From: an uncultured Methylocystaceae bacterium | GTDB lineage: Bacteria > Pseudomonadota > Alphaproteobacteria > Rhizobiales > Beijerinckiaceae | DNA length: 64,000 bases | NCBI GenBank assembly: GCA_903870245.1 | Contig: CAIQCB010000062.1 | Location: 1 to 64,000 of the forward strand | Direction: 5' to 3' | Shown here: piece by piece, positions 9,117 to 16,954 of the stretch | Layout: every line of letters starts with the position of its first letter | Position numbering within the stretch: the stretch's first letter is position 1 | Made by a program: the position numbers and the translations under genes | Notes under the pieces: model-generated | The model's database searches: none | What the model was told of the DNA's origin: nothing | Seen by the model: only the letters and a program-made list of their open reading frames with translations

Positions 9117-9989
9117 TCAATCGAGCGCGTGGTGATCGGCCGCTTCGGTTCTGGCAACGATATCCCGGAGGGCGACTTCCAGTTCCGGCCCGGATAGATC
9201 ATGCCGGACACTCTCGAGAACGACCAGCGGCGGACGAAACTGTGCGCAAGCGGAGTCGATGTTAAGTATCGGGACGATATCCGTGGGAAGTTTCATCGCG
9301 TCGCGAATCCTGATCATTAGTTCGTAGCGCGTCATCGCCTCAGGACCCGAGAAATGTACAACGCCCGAGAGGTCCCACAACTTCTCAAGCGCGGGAGCCA
9401 GACTTTGCAAATACAGGGGCCCGCAGACGATATCTGTCTGTGCCGGCGTCTTCGGACTGGCAAATCGCTCGATGAAGCGGTTTGAGAAAGGACTGAAGCC
9501 GTACACGATCGGAATACGGACGACGAGATGACGGCTACCGGCAAGCAAACTTTCTGCCGCGACTTTCGTGTGTCCATAGACGCTTAAGGGGCGCGTCGGA
9601 TCGTTCTCCGTGTAAGGGCTCGGACTCCGGCCGTCGAAGACATAGTCGGATGAAAGATATATAATTTTTGTGGGTTTGTGATCGAGGCGTTCAAGAAGAG
9701 ATTCCACTGAGCCGACATTCAGCGAATGGGCCAGACCCGGATCTCTCTCGCAGCTTTCCAGATCGACGAGGCCGGCGGCGTGGATGATGAGATCAAAGTT
9801 TTCGGGTAAAATTTCGTCTAGAGTCGACGCATCGTTCAGATCGACATTTATCAGATCTTTCACCCTCCTTGATGAAGACGTGCCGATAACCTCATGACGA
9901 TTGATAAGATCTATCCAGATCCCGCCTCCGACAAAACCCGAGGCGCCCAGCAGCAAAATCTTCCGTCTCGATCGCGCGCTCATGAACAA
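9117..9989 (-). CDS. RmlD-like NAD(P)-dependent sugar reductase / epimerase family
   Basis: A 290-residue extended SDR of the dTDP-4-dehydrorhamnose reductase type. The Rossmann glycine motif GASGFVGGG is at residues 15-23, SSDYVFDG near 113-120, and the catalytic Tyr and Lys are in YGHTK (138 and 142). The family reduces a keto sugar nucleotide or builds a related sugar. The other rhamnose genes (rmlA, rmlB, rmlC) are absent, so dTDP-rhamnose synthesis is not supported here. It is transcribed away from the aminotransferase arm. ATGs at residues 1 and 3 are both possible starts. Confidence 0.85.
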   Translation of the reverse strand: MFMSARSRRKILLLGASGFVGGGIWIDLINRHEVIGTSSSRRVKDLINVDLNDASTLDEILPENFDLIIHAAGLVDLESCERDPGLAHSLNVGSVESLLERLDHKPTKIIYLSSDYVFDGRSPSPYTENDPTRPLSVYGHTKVAAESLLAGSRHLVVRIPIVYGFSPFSNRFIERFASPKTPAQTDIVCGPLYLQSLAPALEKLWDLSGVVHFSGPEAMTRYELMIRIRDAMKLPTDIVPILNIDSACAQFRPPLVVLESVRHDLSGPELEVALRDIVARTEAADHHALD

Positions 9990-10263
9990 CGCCTCATCCT
10001 GCTTTTCATTTAGGCGCAGGCACTTCGAAAATCGTGACTACCTAAGTCAGACCCATAGCATTGCGCCGATGGACGAAACAAGACGCTTCTCTACAGCTTT
10101 ACAGTGAGTGGGGGGCCGACTTTTTCCGGCTCGCGACACCGCTATCTACGGGTTCTTTGGAGATCAGTCGGTAGAGGTGCGCCGCACCGCATGTTGTCCT
10201 CTACGCAGGGGTGTTGGCGATGCGCTAAAGAGCTGAATACATGAAGGCGCCAAATAAAAAAAC

Positions 10264-10303
10264 ATTCTTGAAACAAATAAATATTCTTGAACTTAAGCTT
10301 GAA
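10264..10303 (+). promoter_or_regulatory. direct repeat of ATTCTTGAA, possible operator
   Basis: ATTCTTGAA occurs at 10264-10272 and again at 10283-10291, 19 bases apart start to start, and CTTGAA occurs a third time at 10298-10303 next to an AAGCTT palindrome. Repeats about two helical turns apart could be bound by one dimeric regulator. No regulator gene is present in the cluster, so the binding protein is unknown. Confidence 0.35.
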
Positions 10304-10317
10304 CAGATGCAGGCATA

Positions 10318-10346
10318 GGCGGGAAAAAATCCCGTCTGGTTTTTTA
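10318..10346 (+). terminator. hairpin with T-run in the aminotransferase leader
   Basis: A 7-base stem (10318-10324 with 10330-10336, including one G-U pair) around an A-only loop is followed at 10340 by a run of T. It looks like an intrinsic terminator on the plus strand. It lies about 115 bases upstream of the aminotransferase and after no plus-strand gene, so it may act as an attenuator if the promoter is upstream of it, or simply shield the operon. Confidence 0.55.
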
Positions 10347-10386
10347 TTTCCGTGTGGTTTTGTGCAGGCGTCTCCGACCCAGAGAA

Positions 10387-10464
10387 ATGTTTATGTTTGA
10401 GGGCATTCTGAAATCAGGTATTGAAAAGCGCAGAGTTGAAAATCAGCGAAGGATTTTTTTATGA
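10387..10464 (+). CDS. possible 25-residue leader peptide coupled to the aminotransferase
   Basis: An ATG at 10387 opens a 26-codon frame (MFMFEGILKSGIEKRR...) whose TGA stop overlaps the aminotransferase ATG as ATGA. This arrangement is typical of translational coupling. The peptide is basic in its second half and matches nothing I recognise. Its ribosome site is weak (AGAGAA). It could be a leader, a coupling device or chance. Confidence 0.3.
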   Translation: MFMFEGILKSGIEKRRVENQRRIFL

Positions 10465-11771
10465 ACGCCGAAACCTTCACCTTCGATGGACGCAAGCAAA
10501 ACTCCTTTGATCCGAATGTCCGCAATTTTTATTTCCTACCAGATGAATTAAAGGTGACACGAGGCGAAGGCGTCTATCTTTACACCGACGAAGGTCGACG
10601 ATTTCTCGACTGCTCCGCAGGAACTTTCAATCTGTCTCTGGGTTACTCGCATCCGGAGATTGTGTCGGTAATACAAGAACAGGCCGAAAAGCTCATTCAT
10701 GTTACCTCGAAGTTCCAGGTGGATCCGGTCAATGCGCTCGTACGAGGTCTCGCGGAGGTCGCGCCGCCGGGGCTGACGAAGGTTCATCTCAAATCTTCCA
10801 GCGGATCAGACGCTAACGAGGGCGCGGTAAAGATTGCGCAGCATTTGTCGGGCAAAAGCGACGTGATTTCGCTTTTTCGCGCCCATCTCGGACAAACGAT
10901 CGCCATGACTCAGGCAGGTGCGGCGTTTCGGCGAAAGCCATTTGCGTTTCAGTTGCCCGGAATGCTTCATGTGCCTGATCCAGATTGCCGGCGCTGCTTC
11001 TACAAGCAGGAGCGCAGTACCTGCGGCCTGTTGTGTGTCGAACGAATCAATGATTTCATCGATTATGCCAGCTCGGGCAAGGTCGCATGTCTGATCATGG
11101 AGCCGATCACCGGCAACGGTGGCAATCTCGTTGCTCCGGACGGATATCTGCAGGCATTAAAAAAGCTCTGCGAAGAGCGCGACATCATTCTTATTTTTGA
11201 TGAAGTTCAGACGGGCTTCGGCCGGACGGGTCGGATGTTTGCAGCTGATCATTTCGGAGTCGCGCCGCACATGCTAACCTTCGGTAAGGGTCTTGGCGGC
11301 TCGGGAATGCCGATAGCCGGCATTCTCACCCAAGAGCATCTGAGCGGCGTGCCAGGCCACCATATCAACTCGACCTTCGGCGGGAATATCCTGTCCTCTG
11401 CCGTCGCAGCGAAGACGCTGGAAATATTGCGCAGGCCAGGCTTCTTGGAAAACGTCCGTGAGGTCGGCGATCATATCATGGCGCGGCTGAGGGCGATTGC
11501 GCCGAAGGTCAAATTTATCTTCGACGTCAGGGGCGTTGGCCTGATGATCGGCATTGAAATCGTCGACGCCGACGGCAAACCCGATGCGAAACTTACCAAT
11601 CATCTGGCCAATCTCGCGCAGGATCGCGGCCTCCTCATGCGCACGTCGCTATACGGTTATGGCAACGTCCTGAAAATCAGGCCGGCCCTCGTCATCACCA
11701 AGGCTCAGGCCGACGAGATGCTGGACATCCTGGAGCCGCTACTGCTGGAAGTTGCGGGAGTTCGCGCATGA
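10461..11771 (+). CDS. class III PLP-dependent aminotransferase
   Basis: A 436-residue fold-type I aminotransferase of the GabT/ArgD class. The phosphate-binding SSSGSDANEGA is at about 112-122, Asp247 in FDEVQTGFGRTG contacts the pyridine nitrogen, and the PLP lysine is Lys276 in FGKGLGG. A four-cysteine insert (Cys176, 179, 188, 192) is present, as in several class III enzymes, and might bind metal. AAGGA lies eight bases ahead of the ATG. It is the first gene of the plus-strand arm and overlaps the next gene by four bases. The amino acceptor is probably a keto sugar or keto-cyclitol given the neighbours, but that is inference. Confidence 0.9.
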   Translation: MNAETFTFDGRKQNSFDPNVRNFYFLPDELKVTRGEGVYLYTDEGRRFLDCSAGTFNLSLGYSHPEIVSVIQEQAEKLIHVTSKFQVDPVNALVRGLAEVAPPGLTKVHLKSSSGSDANEGAVKIAQHLSGKSDVISLFRAHLGQTIAMTQAGAAFRRKPFAFQLPGMLHVPDPDCRRCFYKQERSTCGLLCVERINDFIDYASSGKVACLIMEPITGNGGNLVAPDGYLQALKKLCEERDIILIFDEVQTGFGRTGRMFAADHFGVAPHMLTFGKGLGGSGMPIAGILTQEHLSGVPGHHINSTFGGNILSSAVAAKTLEILRRPGFLENVREVGDHIMARLRAIAPKVKFIFDVRGVGLMIGIEIVDADGKPDAKLTNHLANLAQDRGLLMRTSLYGYGNVLKIRPALVITKAQADEMLDILEPLLLEVAGVRA

Positions 11772-12676
11772 AAGCTCTGATACAGGAGCTTTCTCATCAT
11801 ATCCGCGATGTCATTCGACGCGGGCGCGGTTCTGTGCCTAACCGATATACGAGCGGTATAGCAAAGGGTGGCGACGCGGAATTTCCGGTAGACAGATTGG
11901 CTGAAGACGCAGCCTGGGAGTTCCTGAAAAAGAGAGAGATCTCTGTCGCGGTGTATACCGAGAGCGAGGGACTGAGAGTCATTGGCGACGATCCCCGCTA
12001 TGTCTTCGTCATTGATCCGATCGACGGAACCCGTGGCGCTGCGGCGGATTTCGAGATGGCCTGTGTTTCCATAGCGGTCGCGCGTTTTAGCGAAACGCCC
12101 ACCATCGGAGACATTGAATTCGCCATCCTGCAAGAAATTAAAACCGGAAACTGGATTTACGCTGACGAGTCAACAAGTGGGATTGAGAGCGCGGGATACG
12201 AAGGCGGATTGCCGCAACTCGGAACCACGACCAGCCTCGAGCGCATGTTTTGGACACTGGAGTTCAACGGGCATCCCGCAAGCCTGATGATTCAGAGCTA
12301 CGGCCATCTGATCGACGCATCAGCTAACCGCGGCGGAGTCTATGTCGTCAACAGCGCCTCGTTCTCGATCTCGCGCATCATTACCGGGCAGATGGACGCC
12401 TATGTCGATATCGGCAATCGGCTGTTGCGCGATCATCCCGAGACGGAAGTCGACTTCCGCAGAGTGGGCCACGGAAACATACTGCATCTGTTCCCATATG
12501 ATATCGCCGCAAGCGTCTATCTGGCTGAACGCGCCGGGGTCATCATTACGGATGCATATGGCGCTTCCCTGCGGAGCACGCTCCTTTTGGATATCAGCCC
12601 TATGAATCAGCGCTCTTGCGTGGCGGCTTGCACAGCGGAATTGCACAAGGGACTGCTCGACTCCATCCGCTGGTGA
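11768..12676 (+). CDS. divergent inositol monophosphatase-like phosphatase
   Basis: A 302-residue protein of the IMPase superfamily. The metal ligands remain: Glu in the TESEG segment, the two Asp of IDPIDGTRG, and Asp in PYDIAAS near the end. The usual TTN after DGT is replaced by RGA, and spacing differs from SuhB, so it represents a distinct subgroup (CysQ-like and cyclitol-phosphate enzymes are alternatives). The ATG overlaps the stop of the aminotransferase (ATGA), pointing to coupled translation. With the neighbouring APH-like kinase it could form a phosphorylation/dephosphorylation pair in the same pathway. Confidence 0.85.
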   Translation: MKALIQELSHHIRDVIRRGRGSVPNRYTSGIAKGGDAEFPVDRLAEDAAWEFLKKREISVAVYTESEGLRVIGDDPRYVFVIDPIDGTRGAAADFEMACVSIAVARFSETPTIGDIEFAILQEIKTGNWIYADESTSGIESAGYEGGLPQLGTTTSLERMFWTLEFNGHPASLMIQSYGHLIDASANRGGVYVVNSASFSISRIITGQMDAYVDIGNRLLRDHPETEVDFRRVGHGNILHLFPYDIAASVYLAERAGVIITDAYGASLRSTLLLDISPMNQRSCVAACTAELHKGLLDSIRW

Positions 12677-12683
12677 TTGCAGG

Positions 12684-13898
12684 ATGAATAAAAAGTCTTG
12701 GCGGGAAGACCTTTTCGCGGGTTCCGAACTCGAAGTTTTGGAGTTAGTCTGCGAACGGCTAAAATTTGAGGTCATCGAAGAAATTCTCGAAGGCGGCTCT
12801 GCGGCGCGGGTTTGGCTCGCCAACGACAGCGCCGGCGATCGCTTCGCCGTGAAGATTGTGGTTGCGACGCCTGGCGTCGTCGACGGGCACGACATCGACT
12901 CTTTCAGGCTGAAGGTCACCCAGATCGATAGCATCCGGACGAAGGCGCCCAAACTGGGAGAGACCTATCTACCAATTTTGTATAATGTCGAAGGCGAGAA
13001 CTGGGCCTGCCAGATTACGCCCTATTTCGAGTCGACCGATCAGGCGGCGCCGCTGAGGCAGCCGGGCGGAGAGGATGTATTTTTTCGTAATTATGCGCGT
13101 TTCGTCGATGATTTGCTGGTGAAGGGTTACGGGGTTGAGACCGCAGCCCCACCGCCCGATTATTTGGAGCGGATCGTCATCGGCCGGTTCTTGCGCCGCA
13201 TCCCCATGCTCGAGAGCGCTTTCCCTGAAGCGCTCGCGGCGGACAACATGGTCATAAACGGACATTTCTGCATCGCGCCCAAGATATTGCTTCCACATCT
13301 GCTGCGCCAGACGGCGCATCCCGATATGTCGCCGGTGCGGCTCGGGCTTTGCGCTCATGGCGACGCCAACACGCGAAACGTTCTGTGCGGGATTGAAACG
13401 GAATTTCGCCTCATCGATCCTCGTGGTTCTACGGAGTTTTGGGATCCGGTTTACGATCTGGCGAAGTCACTTTTTTGTCTCACAGTGTGGGATCCAGCCC
13501 TGCGTCTCGGATTCAACATTTGTAGTTCCGCTCGCGGAGAGACGCCAGACTACGCCGTAAGTTTCCAGCGACCGCTGTATGCCGGATACAAGAGGGCGAT
13601 CGAAGAGTTTTTGCCCTTCCTCGCGCAACAGGCTGGGGTGCAGGAAATGATGCAGGGCGATGCGTGCTGGAAGAGCCGTCTCTTGCTCACGCATGATCTA
13701 CATGTGCTCGCCGAGGCTCCCTGCCGGCTTTCCGATCGCAAGCCGAAATTCGGAGCGGATGGCGCCTTGTCCACTCCCGAAGATCTGGCCCTCGGATTTT
13801 ATCTGCTGGGCACGCTTTTCATCAACGAGCTGGCGCGGCAGCTTGAGAGCGGCGATGAACTCGACGCGGTACGTCACCTGTCGTTTATCGGGCTTTAG
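12684..13898 (+). CDS. APH-fold phosphotransferase (small-molecule kinase)
   Basis: A 404-residue kinase-like protein. The N-lobe shows a glycine-rich turn and Lys57 in FAVKIVV, the catalytic loop is HGDANTRN (His225, Asp227, Asn232), and the metal-binding DPRG has Asp245. This is the aminoglycoside/choline/homoserine kinase fold. The N-terminal extension and large C-terminal helical part are longer than in resistance enzymes. The gene begins seven bases after the IMPase gene. In this setting it may phosphorylate a cyclitol, amino sugar or the end product (self-protection), but none of these can be read directly. Confidence 0.82.
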   Translation: MNKKSWREDLFAGSELEVLELVCERLKFEVIEEILEGGSAARVWLANDSAGDRFAVKIVVATPGVVDGHDIDSFRLKVTQIDSIRTKAPKLGETYLPILYNVEGENWACQITPYFESTDQAAPLRQPGGEDVFFRNYARFVDDLLVKGYGVETAAPPPDYLERIVIGRFLRRIPMLESAFPEALAADNMVINGHFCIAPKILLPHLLRQTAHPDMSPVRLGLCAHGDANTRNVLCGIETEFRLIDPRGSTEFWDPVYDLAKSLFCLTVWDPALRLGFNICSSARGETPDYAVSFQRPLYAGYKRAIEEFLPFLAQQAGVQEMMQGDACWKSRLLLTHDLHVLAEAPCRLSDRKPKFGADGALSTPEDLALGFYLLGTLFINELARQLESGDELDAVRHLSFIGL

Positions 13899-13992
13899 CG
13901 CCGGAGCGCATCTGGGAGGCGATATTTTGTCTGCAATGACGCGGCGGCGAACTTCAGTCTTTCCGGCTGCTATCTGAAGGATCTATCAGGCC

Positions 13993-15819
13993 ATGTGTGG
14001 AATCGCAGGCGTCGTTCTTCGTAATTCGACAGTCGATCGCACGACGCTTGAGACCATGCTTGACCAGCTGCGGCACCGCGGCCCGGACGGGTCTGGGATT
14101 TTTGTGCACGAAGGATTTGGGCTCGGCCATACGCGCTTGTCAATCAACGATCTCGAGGGAGGACAACAGCCGCTTCTCTGTCCAGAAAAGAACCTCGCCG
14201 CTGTCGTCAACGGCGAGATCTATAATTTTGTCGAGCTTCGCGCGGAAATGGAGGCGGCCGGCGTCAGCTTCGCGACACGATCCGACAGCGCCTGCGCCCT
14301 TCACGCCTACGCCCTGAATCCGGAGAACTTCGTTCAGCGACTGAACGGAATGTTCGCGCTGGCGATCCTTGACGGGCGACGCAAGGTCCTAACTCTGGCG
14401 CGCGACCGCCTCGGCGTCAAACCGCTCTATTACGCGCTGTTACACGACAAGTTCATTTTCGCCTCGGAGATAAAGGCGATCCTGCCTTTGTTATCCGGAC
14501 AGCCCGTGCTCGAGGCGGAAGCCCTCTCCCAGTTCCTGCACAGCCATTGCACGACCGGAACGGAGACGGTGTTTCGCGGGATCAGGCGCCTTGCTCCGGG
14601 CGAGATCATCACAATTGACGCGAATCTGAACATGACGTCGCGTCGCTACTGGAGCGCGCTGGATGTCGCCGGAAGGCGAACGCGAAGCGTCGCGGCGCTG
14701 GAGGAGGAGTTCGAAGACCTCTTTCGTCAGGTCATGCGGGAACATATGAGGTCCGACGTTCCGTTCGGACTCTTCCTGTCGGGCGGCAACGACTCGGCAA
14801 TTCTGCTCGCGATGTTGTCGCTTTATCAGGACAGGCCGGTTAGAACCTTCTCGATCGGCTTCGACGACTGCGCCTTCGAGGATGAACTGGGCGACGCCGA
14901 GAGCGTTGCCGCGGACTTTTCCAGCGACCACACCTCGATCCGGATGAACCGGGCGGACTTCTTCGGGAGAATCCCCTATTCAATCTGGGCGTGTGACGAT
15001 CTGATGCGGGACAATGCAAGCCTGCCAACGTCGTTTCTCTCTGAGGCGGCGCATCGCGAGTTGAAGGTTGTCTTCTGCGGCGAAGGCGGCGACGAGGTCT
15101 TTGGCGGCTATCCGCGTTATTGGGGCAGCAAATTGGGCTGGCTCGTCGAGTCACTCCGCGCGCCCGGCTCCGGAGGGTTCCGGACGCGCAGCGACTGGTC
15201 GGCGGAAACGTCCGCCCTGTTGCTCGGCGAGAGGCTGACGCGAGAGGGCGCTTCCTTTCGAAAGCCCCATGTCTCCGCCTGGAAGGCGACGCCGCGCGGC
15301 TGGAGTGATCTGCAACGCCGCCAATATACCGATATCGTGACCGATCTTACCGACAGTCTGCTGGTCAAGGCGGATCGCATGACCATGAGTTTCGGAATCG
15401 AGGCGCGAGTGCCCTTCCTCGATCACAGGGTCGTGGAGTTTGGCCTTTCGCTGCCCGATTCCTTAAAGATCGTGAACGGAGAGCCAAAGATATTTCTGCG
15501 GCGCTGGGCGGAGCGGCATCTGCCGAAGGAGCTGCTTTACCGGCCGAAGAAGGGATTTTCAGTCCCGGTACGCGAGTGGCTGCGCGGCGACTGGCTCGAC
15601 CGGCTCGAAAAGCGGCTGATGGAAAATACGGCGGTGGGCGAATGGTTCGACGTCTCAGCTTTCCCGCGCGTCTTCAATGCGCAGAGGAGGGATGGCCGGG
15701 CGACGCGAGAGATCTTCGGGATCATGCAGTTCGCCATATGGCACCGACTCTTCGTCGAGACGCCAGGCGTCAGGCCGGGCGCCAACGAGGATCCGCTGGA
15801 CTGGATAAGCGGCAAGTGA
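13993..15819 (+). CDS. glutamine-hydrolysing asparagine synthetase family protein
   Basis: A 608-residue AsnB-type enzyme with both halves intact. Cys2 of the class II glutaminase is in MCGIAGV, RHRGPDG and NGEIYN follow, and the synthetase half has the ATP-pyrophosphatase loop SGGNDS near 260 and EGGDEVFGGYPRYW near 360. It would transfer ammonia from glutamine to an activated carboxylate. Housekeeping asparagine synthesis is possible, but the position inside the operon suggests amidation of a pathway intermediate, as for AsnB paralogues in polysaccharide and antibiotic clusters. A 94-base gap separates it from the kinase gene. Confidence 0.9.
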   Translation: MCGIAGVVLRNSTVDRTTLETMLDQLRHRGPDGSGIFVHEGFGLGHTRLSINDLEGGQQPLLCPEKNLAAVVNGEIYNFVELRAEMEAAGVSFATRSDSACALHAYALNPENFVQRLNGMFALAILDGRRKVLTLARDRLGVKPLYYALLHDKFIFASEIKAILPLLSGQPVLEAEALSQFLHSHCTTGTETVFRGIRRLAPGEIITIDANLNMTSRRYWSALDVAGRRTRSVAALEEEFEDLFRQVMREHMRSDVPFGLFLSGGNDSAILLAMLSLYQDRPVRTFSIGFDDCAFEDELGDAESVAADFSSDHTSIRMNRADFFGRIPYSIWACDDLMRDNASLPTSFLSEAAHRELKVVFCGEGGDEVFGGYPRYWGSKLGWLVESLRAPGSGGFRTRSDWSAETSALLLGERLTREGASFRKPHVSAWKATPRGWSDLQRRQYTDIVTDLTDSLLVKADRMTMSFGIEARVPFLDHRVVEFGLSLPDSLKIVNGEPKIFLRRWAERHLPKELLYRPKKGFSVPVREWLRGDWLDRLEKRLMENTAVGEWFDVSAFPRVFNAQRRDGRATREIFGIMQFAIWHRLFVETPGVRPGANEDPLDWISGK

Positions 15820-15871
15820 ACGCAAGGAACTGACGGCGACTTTCTACGAGGACGCGAGTTCGACAAGAGGA

Positions 15872-16954
15872 ATGCAGATGTCTGTCAAAAACGAGGACTT
15901 GCCGCAATCCATCACAACAATGCCGGCCCTGATCTACTCTGGCCCGTCGAAGAGCCTGCAGCTGGCGCGTCGCCCTGTCCCGCGTCTGGTGCGCGACTCT
16001 GACGTGCTGGTGCGCGTGGTCGCGACGGGGATCTGCGGCACGGACCGAGGCATCGTAATGGGAACGTTTCCGGCGGTAGACGGCGTGATCCTTGGACATG
16101 AGGCGGTCGGGATCGTTGAGGAGGTCGGAAAGAGCGTCTCGTCGCTCCAAACCGGCGACAGAGTTGTGATCAATCCAACCTACGCCTGCGGTGAATGTCG
16201 CCAGTGCCGGCGCGATGCGGCAGCCTATTGTTCTGGAAAGGAGGGGCGCGAAGTCGGCGTCGACTGCGACGGCGCTATGGCAGGGTTCATCCTTTTGCCG
16301 GAGACGTCGATCCTCCGCATTCCGGATGAGATGAGTTTCCGGCGCGCGACACAGATCGAGCCTTTGGCCTGCGTCCTTAACAATCTTTCTGCGATAGCCC
16401 CGCGGCACGGGGATCGCATCTTCGTCTTCGGCGCAGGTCCGATCGGGACGCTCTGCGCCTATGTTCTGGCGACGCGGGGATTTCACGTCCATATCGTCGA
16501 AAAGGACGAGCGCCGCGCTGACATCGCGCGAGACGCCTTGGACGCCTTGACGCCGTCGCATGTCGCGGTGTCGATCGCCCCGCCCAATGGCGAACGGCCG
16601 GATGTGATCATCGACTCGGTCGGATGGCTTTTGGAGGAGGCGCTCGGCCTGATCGGTGAGGGCGGTACGGTGCTCATCATGGGTGAACGCGAAGGAGTTG
16701 AGGCGCGTGTCCCACTGCGGCCGCTCGTCACGCGCGGCGTGCGCATCGTCGGCGCCGGCCCCTATTCGCCGCAGGATTTCGAACTGGCGGCGCAACTCGC
16801 GCAGGATCTGCCGCTGGAGCGGTTCATCACCGATGAAGCGCCGCTGGAGCGTTTCGTCGACGCATTCGGGATGCTGGCGGCCGGGCCGGAATCGACGGGC
16901 GGCTATCGGGCGCTGAAGGTCCTGCTCGTCTCCGACGAACGCAGTCTTTCATGA
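15872..16954 (+). CDS. zinc-dependent medium-chain alcohol dehydrogenase
   Basis: A 360-residue MDR enzyme. Catalytic zinc ligands are Cys55 (GICGTD), His76-Glu77 (GHE) and Glu in IEPLACVLN; the structural zinc site is Cys106, Cys109, Cys112 and Cys120. The NAD-binding loop is VFGAGPIGT near 190. It resembles sorbitol, threonine and scyllo-inosamine dehydrogenases, so a polyol or cyclitol oxidation that feeds the aminotransferase is plausible. ATGs at residues 1 and 3 compete; AGAGGA is better spaced for the second (15878). The stop overlaps the glycosidase start by four bases. Confidence 0.88.
   Translation: MQMSVKNEDLPQSITTMPALIYSGPSKSLQLARRPVPRLVRDSDVLVRVVATGICGTDRGIVMGTFPAVDGVILGHEAVGIVEEVGKSVSSLQTGDRVVINPTYACGECRQCRRDAAAYCSGKEGREVGVDCDGAMAGFILLPETSILRIPDEMSFRRATQIEPLACVLNNLSAIAPRHGDRIFVFGAGPIGTLCAYVLATRGFHVHIVEKDERRADIARDALDALTPSHVAVSIAPPNGERPDVIIDSVGWLLEEALGLIGEGGTVLIMGEREGVEARVPLRPLVTRGVRIVGAGPYSPQDFELAAQLAQDLPLERFITDEAPLERFVDAFGMLAAGPESTGGYRALKVLLVSDERSLS

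Larger units (their letters stand above)
9990..10460. promoter_or_regulatory. divergent control region between the two arms of the cluster
   Basis: This 471-base gap separates the minus-strand RmlD-like gene from the plus-strand aminotransferase operon and must hold promoters for at least one of them. It is AT-rich from about 10250 onward. It contains repeated ATTCTTGAA words, a hairpin with a T-run and a short frame coupled to the aminotransferase, each listed separately. No -35/-10 pair was confidently assigned. Confidence 0.6.

Noticed and set aside
9117-9989. dTDP-rhamnose synthesis gene rmlD proper
   Set aside because: The protein is of that family, but rmlA, rmlB and rmlC are absent, so the specific gene name is not justified.
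12684-13898. Aminoglycoside resistance gene
   Set aside because: The fold is APH-like, but the length and N-terminal part differ from resistance enzymes and the operon context points to metabolism, so no resistance function is claimed.
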